From JAAFJT01 sp043772905 (GTDB taxonomy: Bacteria > Bacteroidota > Bacteroidia > Chitinophagales > Saprospiraceae), in the NCBI GenBank assembly GCA_043772905.1, contig JAYVFS010000016.1, positions 1-57,529 on the forward strand: a DNA stretch of 57,529 bases, in the 5' to 3' direction. The first letter of the stretch is position 1; every line of letters begins with the position of its first letter. Made by a program: the position numbers and the translations under genes. Below are positions 52,705-57,529 of the stretch, one piece after another. The notes below the pieces were generated by a model. That model worked only from the letters and a program-made list of their open reading frames with translations. It made no database searches and was not told the origin of the DNA.

Positions 52705-53772
52705 CTATATCTTAAAATCCAAAAGACATTGTTTTATTTCTTCATCAAAAGCCGCTTGTTCATCAAACAAAAACTTCACTTTAATAGGAATCGCAAAGAT
52801 ATTCAATTGATTTTCAAGGATATAGTCTTTGTGCAACTCCAAACGTGTGGCATCTTTTTCAGTCGTCAAAATCACTTTTTTACGTCCTGTCATTTGGTCA
52901 AAAAGCGTTTTGACGTGTGCGACATCATAGTTTGAAAAAATACGGTGGTCTTCAAAAGCTAAGGTTGTAACGGCTTTGACACGTTGGCTTAGGTTTTCTA
53001 CTAAATAGTCCACACGAGCGATGCCTGTGACCAAAAGCACCTCTGTTTCTGCATCTAACTCGAATTTTACTGAGGGGTCGAAAATATGGTTTGGCGTAGC
53101 ATAATCGTAATAACTAAAAAAGACTTTTTGCTGACTGTGTGGGTTTATTTCTTTTATAAAACACTGTTTTTCAGCTACTTGCATATCAATTGGACATTTG
53201 GATACGACGATAATATCGGCACGTTCTGCACCACTTCGACCTTCTCGCAAATTGCCCATTGGCAAAATATAATCTCTCGTATAAGGACGACTGTACTCCG
53301 TCACCAACACGTTCAGATAAGGTTGAACAGCTAAGTGTTGAAAAGCATCATCGAGCAAAATGGTTTGAATATCAGGATGTTGATACAACATTTGCGGAAT
53401 CGCATACGCCCGACGCTCGCCTACGGCAACAGGTACTGAGGGGTACTTGCGTTTGAATTGCAAAGGTTCGTCACCGACTTCAAGGGCTGTATTTTCGGGC
53501 TGAACTAAGCGAAAACCTTCCGTTTTGCGCTTGTAACCCCGACTCAAAACAGCGACATTAATATATGGCTCAAGCAACCGAATGAGATACTCGATATGTG
53601 GCGACTTACCGACACCGCCTGTGGAAAGGTTGCCAACAACAATCGTCGGCACATCAAAACGCGATGAACGAAGGAGTTGCAACTGATAACTTAATTGGCG
53701 CATTTTGACGATGCCGCCATAAAGGAGGGCAAAAGGCGACATCAAGATGCGGAAGAATATATTATTAATCAT
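52705..53772 (-). CDS. lpxK: Tetraacyldisaccharide 4'-kinase
   Basis: A 355-residue inner membrane kinase that adds the 4'-phosphate in lipid A synthesis. The N-terminal hydrophobic helix (M-I-N-N-I-F-F-R-I-L) is followed by the P-loop V-V-G-N-L-S-T-G-G-V-G-K-S-P-H, then S-R-G-Y-K-R-K-T and L-L-D-D-A-F-Q-H, all hallmarks of LpxK. The start is set at 53772: a -7 box (TACTTTTG) lies 8 bp upstream, so the longer frame from 53823 would begin before the promoter. Two 12-mers lie inside (53068, 53434), translated D-P-S-V and Y-P-S-V. Confidence 0.95.
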   Translation of the reverse strand: MINNIFFRILMSPFALLYGGIVKMRQLSYQLQLLRSSRFDVPTIVVGNLSTGGVGKSPHIEYLIRLLEPYINVAVLSRGYKRKTEGFRLVQPENTALEVGDEPLQFKRKYPSVPVAVGERRAYAIPQMLYQHPDIQTILLDDAFQHLAVQPYLNVLVTEYSRPYTRDYILPMGNLREGRSGAERADIIVVSKCPIDMQVAEKQCFIKEINPHSQQKVFFSYYDYATPNHIFDPSVKFELDAETEVLLVTGIARVDYLVENLSQRVKAVTTLAFEDHRIFSNYDVAHVKTLFDQMTGRKKVILTTEKDATRLELHKDYILENQLNIFAIPIKVKFLFDEQAAFDEEIKQCLLDFKI

Positions 53773-53779
53773 ATCGGGA

Positions 53780-53787
53780 CAAAAGTA
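53780..53787 (-). promoter_or_regulatory. -7 element TACTTTTG of lpxK
   Basis: On minus, TACTTTTG fits TAnnTTTG immediately before the ATG at 53772, implying a nearly leaderless transcript. It decides the lpxK start. Confidence 0.5.
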
Positions 53788-53845
53788 AGTGAAGTTTTTT
53801 ACTTTAAATTTGTGAACGTACAAAACAATTTTACTCGATAAATGT

Positions 53846-53853
53846 TACTTTTG
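53846..53853 (+). promoter_or_regulatory. -7 element TACTTTTG of iscS
   Basis: TACTTTTG fits TAnnTTTG, 87 bp before the iscS start. It is divergent from the lpxK element about 60 bp away. No standard -33 box is visible and no IscR-type site was recognised. Confidence 0.45.
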
Positions 53854-53940
53854 CAGTCATAAAAAGAAAGACTAAATCCAAATAGTCTATTTAAACGAAT
53901 CATTGAAATTAATAAAACGCTGATTATCAATCAATTAGTA

Positions 53941-55161
53941 ATGGAAAAGAAACGCAGAATATATCTCGACAACAATGCTACAACACCCGTTGACCCGCGT
54001 GTTGCGGAAGCCATGATGCCTTATTTCACAACTCATTTTGGCAATGCTGCCAGCCGCAATCACCCATTCGGTTGGGAAGCGGAAGAGGGCGTTGACTATG
54101 CACGTGAGCAAGTCGCCAAACTCATCGGTGCGGAAGACAAGGAAATCATTTTCACTTCGGGCGCAACGGAAGCCATCAATTTGGCTCTGAAAGGTGCTTA
54201 TGAGATGTATGCCAAAAAAGGCAACCATATTATTACAGTAAAAACCGAACACAAAGCGGTTTTGGACACGTGTAAACACATCGAAAAAATGGGTGGCGAA
54301 GTCACTTATCTCGATGTCAATTACGATGCCACGATTAACCTCGACGAACTCGAAGCGGCTATCAAGCCAGGTACGATATTAGTATGCGTGATGTTCGCCA
54401 ACAACGAAACAGGTGTGATTCAAGATATGAAACGCATCGGTGAAATTTGTGCGAAACATGGCGTGTTGTTTATGTCTGATATTACACAAGCGGCGGGTAA
54501 AGTACCTGTCAATGTGAAAGAATTGGGCATTCACATAGCGGCTTTTACAGCACATAAAATGTACGGACCAAAAGGCGTTGGTGCAATGTTCGTCAACCGC
54601 ATCAAGCCTCGTGTAAAGGTTACGGCTCAAATTGACGGTGGTGGTCACGAGCGCGGTATGCGTTCAGGTACACTCAACGTGCCGGGCATCGTTGGTTTTG
54701 GCAAAGCGGCTGAACTTGCATTGCAAGACATGGAAAAAGACACAGCGCGTATTTCAAAGCTTCGTGACCGTTTGCAAACGGAATTGATGAAAATTGAAGA
54801 AGTGACGATAAACGGCAATCCTAACAGCCGTATGCCGCACGTAACAAATATGTCTTTCAAACACGTCGAAGGTGAAGGTTTGATGATGACTTTTAATCAA
54901 GAAATTGGTTTGTCTTCAGGTTCTGCTTGTACTTCGGCATCGTTAGAGCCTTCTTATGTGTTGGTGGCGATGGGTTTAGGCGATGATTTGGCGCACTCTT
55001 CTTTGCGTTTTTCATTGGGTCGTTTTACGACTGATGAAGATATTGATTACACAATTGAAGCGATTACAAAGGGTGTGAACCACATGCGTGATTTGTCGCC
55101 GATTTGGGAAATGTACTTAGAAGGTGTGGATTTGACGCAGGTTGAGTGGTCGGAACACTAA
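53941..55161 (+). CDS. iscS: Cysteine desulfurase (IscS type)
   Basis: A 406-residue class V PLP enzyme that takes sulfur from cysteine for Fe-S cluster assembly. Y-L-D-N-N-A-T-T-P-V-D-P-R, F-T-S-G-A-T-E-A-I-N-L-A-L, A-H-K-M-Y-G-P-K-G-V-G with the PLP lysine near 206, and S-S-G-S-A-C-T-S-A-S with the catalytic Cys near 330 are all intact. The long flexible Cys loop identifies the IscS (group I) type. It is followed by iscU and iscA on the same strand. It lacks the 12-mer, as do iscU and iscA. Confidence 0.97.
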   Translation: MEKKRRIYLDNNATTPVDPRVAEAMMPYFTTHFGNAASRNHPFGWEAEEGVDYAREQVAKLIGAEDKEIIFTSGATEAINLALKGAYEMYAKKGNHIITVKTEHKAVLDTCKHIEKMGGEVTYLDVNYDATINLDELEAAIKPGTILVCVMFANNETGVIQDMKRIGEICAKHGVLFMSDITQAAGKVPVNVKELGIHIAAFTAHKMYGPKGVGAMFVNRIKPRVKVTAQIDGGGHERGMRSGTLNVPGIVGFGKAAELALQDMEKDTARISKLRDRLQTELMKIEEVTINGNPNSRMPHVTNMSFKHVEGEGLMMTFNQEIGLSSGSACTSASLEPSYVLVAMGLGDDLAHSSLRFSLGRFTTDEDIDYTIEAITKGVNHMRDLSPIWEMYLEGVDLTQVEWSEH

Positions 55162-55318
55162 AACAGACCAAACTCTGACATTTAAAATTTGGTTTTATCA
55201 GAAAATTTCTGTATATTAATCAAAGACGAATTAGATCAGAATACTATTGAAGACATTGAAGCAGTGAAACAGTTTTTAGTAAAACTATAAATTAACAATA
55301 TTTAAAATAAAAAATACA

Positions 55319-55717
55319 ATGGCATATTCAGAAAAAGTAATCGAACATTTTCACCATCCACGCAACGTCGGTACACTCGACAAATCAAAAAAATCAGTAG
55401 GCACAGGCTTAGTGGGTGCGCCTGAATGTGGTGACGTAATGCGTCTTCAAATCGAAGTGGACGTAACAACGAACACCATCATTGATGCTAAATTCAAGAC
55501 TTTTGGCTGTGGTTCAGCGATTGCGTCGTCTTCATTGGCGACTGAATGGCTCAAAGGCAAAACAGTTGACCAAGCTTTGACGATTGACAATATGGACATC
55601 GTTGAGGAATTGGCATTGCCGCCCGTCAAAATTCACTGCTCTGTCCTTGCAGAAGATGCGATTAAAGCCGCTATCAGGGACTATCAAGTAAAAAATGGCT
55701 TACTCGTAGTAGCCTAA
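55319..55717 (+). CDS. iscU: Fe-S cluster scaffold protein
   Basis: A 132-residue IscU scaffold on which [2Fe-2S] clusters are built. The three ligand cysteines C37 (P-E-C-G-D with D39), C64 (F-G-C-G-S-A) and C107 (K-I-H-C-S, with H106) are present. The chaperone-binding L-P-P-V-K motif appears as L-A-L-P-P-V-K. It lies 157 bp after iscS; the gap includes a short open remnant of no clear identity. An inverted repeat separates it from iscA. Confidence 0.97.
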   Translation: MAYSEKVIEHFHHPRNVGTLDKSKKSVGTGLVGAPECGDVMRLQIEVDVTTNTIIDAKFKTFGCGSAIASSSLATEWLKGKTVDQALTIDNMDIVEELALPPVKIHCSVLAEDAIKAAIRDYQVKNGLLVVA

Positions 55718-55729
55718 TTTAGTGGATAA

Positions 55730-55802
55730 TGGATAGTTGATAATGGATAATTTCTATTCTCAACTGCCCATTATCCATTATCAATTATCCACTATCAATT
55801 AT
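55730..55802. repeat. Inverted repeat between iscU and iscA
   Basis: Arms built of GTGGATAAT, TGATAATGGATAAT and their complements surround a short T-rich loop. It belongs to the same style of GGATAAT-rich palindromes seen in many Bacteroidota intergenic regions. No terminator T run follows, so read-through is likely. Confidence 0.75.
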
Positions 55803-55807
55803 AGAAC

Positions 55808-56134
55808 ATGGTTTTTGTAGCAGATTCAGCCAAAGAAAAAATTTCAGAAATTCTGAACGCAGAACATTTGGATAACGACCATTTTGTTCGCGTATCGGTC
55901 GTGAGTGGAGGCTGTTCAGGTTTGTCTTACAAGATGGATTTTGACAACCAAAGCAAGCCCAACGACCAAGTTTTTGAACACAACGGCGTAAAAGTCGTCA
56001 CAGACTTAAAGAGTTTTCTTTATTTGTTCAACACAACCCTTGAATTTTCAGGTGGTTTGGAAGGTAAAGGGTTTGTGTTCAATAATCCAAATGCAGCCCG
56101 TACCTGCGGTTGCGGCGAGTCCTTCGCCGTTTGA
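55808..56134 (+). CDS. iscA: A-type Fe-S carrier of the isc cluster
   Basis: A 108-residue HesB/IscA/SufA-family protein. The ligand cysteines are in G-G-C-S-G-L-S and C-G-C-G-E-S-F. It shares the fold and motifs of the stand-alone carrier at 8115-8471 but differs in sequence, so the organism has at least two A-type carriers. The place after iscS and iscU suggests it is the carrier that receives clusters from this scaffold. Assignment as IscA rather than ErpA rests on context. Confidence 0.92.
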   Translation: MVFVADSAKEKISEILNAEHLDNDHFVRVSVVSGGCSGLSYKMDFDNQSKPNDQVFEHNGVKVVTDLKSFLYLFNTTLEFSGGLEGKGFVFNNPNAARTCGCGESFAV

Positions 56135-56143
56135 TAATGTTTC

Positions 56144-56203
56144 AATGGTGAATGGTGAATATTTTAATACCATTAAACATTAAAATATTCACCATTCACC
56201 ATT
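56144..56203. repeat. 25-bp perfect inverted repeat between iscA and ogt
   Basis: Arms 56144-56168 and 56179-56203 are perfect complements of the AATGGTGAATGGTGAATA type around a 10-base loop. The right arm ends 5 bases before the ogt start codon, so the stem may hide the ribosome binding region of ogt in a read-through transcript. Confidence 0.88.
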
Positions 56204-56208
56204 AAGAA

Positions 56209-56721
56209 ATGTCTTCCATTTACAAAATCAATCGCTCTGTCGCCCAAAATTTGGCAACAGCTTACATGGATTCTCCCGTAGGCTTGTTGGAGGTACAATG
56301 TACTGAGGGGGGGCTTCGCAGCGTTAATTTTGTAGAGGAAAAGAAATTTGAGGAAAATCCAAACGATATTAATCAATTGATTATCAATCAATTGTCAGAA
56401 TATTTTGAAGGCAAACGAACCAGTTTCGGTTTGCCTTTTGATTTAGAAGGAACAGATTTTCAGAAACGGGTTTGGACAGAATTACTCAATATTCCTTTTG
56501 GCAAAACACGTTCATACATGGAGCAGTCCAAAGCATTAGGCGATGTAAAAGCGATTCGTGCCGTGGCTTCTGCCAATGGTCAAAACAAAATTGCGATTAT
56601 CATTCCTTGTCATCGGGTCATTGGTTCTGATGGTTCTTTGACGGGTTTTGCAGGTGGTTTGCATCGCAAAAAGTGGTTATTGGAATTTGAAACGCCGCCG
56701 ATTCAAGGGGAATTGTTTTGA
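56209..56721 (+). CDS. ogt: Methylated-DNA-protein-cysteine methyltransferase
   Basis: A 170-residue suicide repair protein that removes O6-alkyl groups from guanine. I-I-P-C-H-R-V-I-G holds the acceptor cysteine (C134), with G-T-D-F-Q-K-R-V-W and F-G-K-T-R-S-Y before it and G-F-A-G-G-L-H-R-K-K-W-L-L-E after it. The N-terminal half is short, as in Ogt. The 12-mer at 56301 encodes C-T-E-G-G-L-R-S-V, a strand of the N-terminal domain where variation is tolerated. Confidence 0.95.
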   Translation: MSSIYKINRSVAQNLATAYMDSPVGLLEVQCTEGGLRSVNFVEEKKFEENPNDINQLIINQLSEYFEGKRTSFGLPFDLEGTDFQKRVWTELLNIPFGKTRSYMEQSKALGDVKAIRAVASANGQNKIAIIIPCHRVIGSDGSLTGFAGGLHRKKWLLEFETPPIQGELF

Positions 56722-56832
56722 GATACCCCCTCAGTATAAAAGCTGTATAACAAAATAAATTATGTTCTGTAAATGCCGTACGTTCTTGTTTGTATGCCAA
56801 AGAACATTTAACTTTGTTTAAAATAATTAAGT

Positions 56833-57099
56833 ATGGAAGCATTGGAAAAAAAAGTTTTGAGTTTTGAAACCATTCGTACATTGTACCCCGACCAATGGGT
56901 GCTTATTGGCAATCCTCAATTAGATGACCTAAATACCTTGGGTTCAATTGTAAGTAAATTAGTGGGCGGTGTTGTACTTATGGCAAGTAAAGATAAACGT
57001 GAAATCGGTCAAAATGCAAAATATGTTCGTCAAAATTACAAAAGTGTAACTTGTGTATATACAGGGGAAATACCTCAAAATCGTAAGTGGTTACTATGA
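56833..57099 (+). CDS. Small protein coupled to a retropepsin-like protease
   Basis: An 88-residue protein with no catalytic motif I recognise. It starts with a helix (E-A-L-E-K-K-V-L-S-F-E-T-I-R-T-L-Y-P-D-Q-W-V-L-I) followed by a strand-rich part. The 3' end overlaps the next gene by 13 bp, so the two are translationally coupled and probably act together, for example as partner or regulator. Similar small genes upstream of retropepsin-like genes occur in cyanobacteria and Bacteroidota, but I cannot name the pair's function. Confidence 0.7.
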   Translation: MEALEKKVLSFETIRTLYPDQWVLIGNPQLDDLNTLGSIVSKLVGGVVLMASKDKREIGQNAKYVRQNYKSVTCVYTGEIPQNRKWLL

Positions 57100-57485
57100 G
57101 AACACATTCTTTTCAAAGAAAATCAGTTGATAGTTTGATAGTTGTACCTTGCTATGTCGGTTTTGACAAGCTCGCTTTGGCATTGGATACAGGTGCATCT
57201 CACACCACGATTGACCTCACCTCGCTTTTGATTGCTGGCTACGAAATGAAAGATGTCATCAGAACAGAACAAATTGAAACGGCAAGCGGCGTGATTGAAG
57301 CACACGTCTTTATGGTCAAAGAATTCAATAGTTTAGACATAAAGAGACAGAACATCGAAATTTGTGCTTATGATTTTTTTGAATATCATCTTATTACCAA
57401 CTTTGACGGTGTTCTGGGTTTGGATTTTTTTAAAAATGTCAAATTTTGTGTTGATATGAAGGAAAATATCATAACAACGCAATAG
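57087..57485 (+). CDS. Retropepsin-like aspartic protease
   Basis: A 132-residue single-domain aspartic protease of the retroviral type. A-L-D-T-G-A-S-H-T-T-I-D is the active-site D-T-G-A loop, and G-V-L-G-L-D-F-F near the end is the hydrophobic-hydrophobic-Gly motif of the fold. It has no signal peptide or membrane helix, so it is probably cytoplasmic and works as a dimer. It overlaps the previous gene by 13 bp. The ATG at 57087 gives a complete domain. Its substrate is unknown. Confidence 0.85.
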   Translation: MVTMRTHSFQRKSVDSLIVVPCYVGFDKLALALDTGASHTTIDLTSLLIAGYEMKDVIRTEQIETASGVIEAHVFMVKEFNSLDIKRQNIEICAYDFFEYHLITNFDGVLGLDFFKNVKFCVDMKENIITTQ

Positions 57486-57529
57486 TAATAAATTAACTTT
57501 CATTTTTTACTGAAAGTTTTAAACAAAAC

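Larger units (their letters stand above)
217..56737. repeat. Dispersed 12-mer family CCCCCTCAGTAT (about 55 copies)
   Basis: A short asymmetric word, CCCCCTCAGTAT, is scattered through the whole window. Starts of copies reading CCCC-TCAGTA on the plus strand: 217, 3849, 5109, 6171, 6729, 7691, 9442, 10761, 12584, 12824, 13064, 14985, 15351, 16382, 20319, 20687, 22532, 26406, 29322, 30259, 30516, 36086, 37949, 38322, 43117, 43995, 47492, 47995, 56726. Starts of copies reading TACTGAGGGG on the plus strand (motif on minus): 1328, 1755, 7395, 16035, 17061, 19774, 20289, 23026, 24009, 25353, 27872, 33029, 34055, 39078, 41565, 45325, 47267, 48275, 53068, 53434, 56301. Near matches: 5642, 17222, 28870, 42439, 46145. 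The TCAGTA part is nearly invariant, the C run varies from 3 to 7, and the last T is usual. Counts are by eye. Function unknown; uptake-sequence-like behaviour is inferred. Confidence 0.93.

Noticed and set aside
55189..55290. Short open stretch between iscS and iscU ending T-I-E-D-I-E-A-V-K-Q-F-L-V-K-L
   Set aside because: It has no ATG, is about 33 codons long and matches no family I recognise; it could be a remnant but cannot be supported.
217..56737. The 12-mer as a promoter, Chi-like or CRISPR-related element
   Set aside because: Copies lie mostly inside genes in both orientations with near-equal strand counts and irregular spacing, which fits none of these; the local promoter consensus is TAnnTTTG.

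Overview
The window is a chromosomal segment of a Bacteroidota bacterium, probably a gliding or surface-living relative of the Cytophagales; the order is an inference. Evidence: Bor/Por secretion (T9SS) cargo with type A and type B (CHU_C) C-terminal domains, a PorP/SprF protein, SprB repeats, TAnnTTTG promoter elements, the order DUF177-rpmF, and an AT-rich sequence. No tRNA, CRISPR array, phage or intact insertion sequence was seen.

Layout. 1-4.6 kb: DUF177-rpmF, a RidA protein, trpS with a palindrome inside its reading frame, a divergent GTP cyclohydrolase II-like gene, a small membrane protein and a decayed Rpn nuclease gene. 4.6-9 kb: an Omp85 protein, an MDR oxidoreductase, aroQ, an A-type Fe-S carrier and rnpB. 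9.9-22.6 kb: three large secreted proteins (HYR/LamG, BNR propeller, PKD/CHU_C) plus a thioredoxin-like protein and a GNAT. 22.8-29 kb: a minus-strand catabolic cluster (Tat-exported TIM barrel, phosphoesterase, sulfatase, NagX-like acyltransferase, GH20) that suggests use of sulfated amino-sugar glycans. 29.1-30.4 kb: lysA. 30.6-40.1 kb: a PorP/SprF - OmpA - SprB-repeat operon. 40.6-45.6 kb: a type I export pair (HlyD and C39-peptidase ABC transporter) split by a Uma2 nuclease gene. 46-49 kb: SCP2, lipase, membrane protein and acyltransferase. 49.8-52.6 kb: a secreted M4 metalloprotease and an outer membrane barrel. 52.7-56.7 kb: lpxK, iscS-iscU-iscA, ogt. The window ends with a small gene overlapping a retropepsin-like protease.

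The most unusual feature is a non-palindromic 12-mer, CCCCCTCAGTAT. It recurs about once per kilobase on both strands. I count about 50 exact copies of its 10-base core CCCCTCAGTA by eye, where well under one is expected by chance. Copies lie in genes and between genes, are translated in all five frames that do not create a stop, form stems of intergenic terminators, and include one perfect 42-bp head-to-head pair. This distribution closely resembles the DNA uptake sequences of Neisseria and Pasteurellaceae, or HIP1 of cyanobacteria. I know of no described equivalent in Bacteroidota. Many gene junctions also carry long unrelated inverted repeats.
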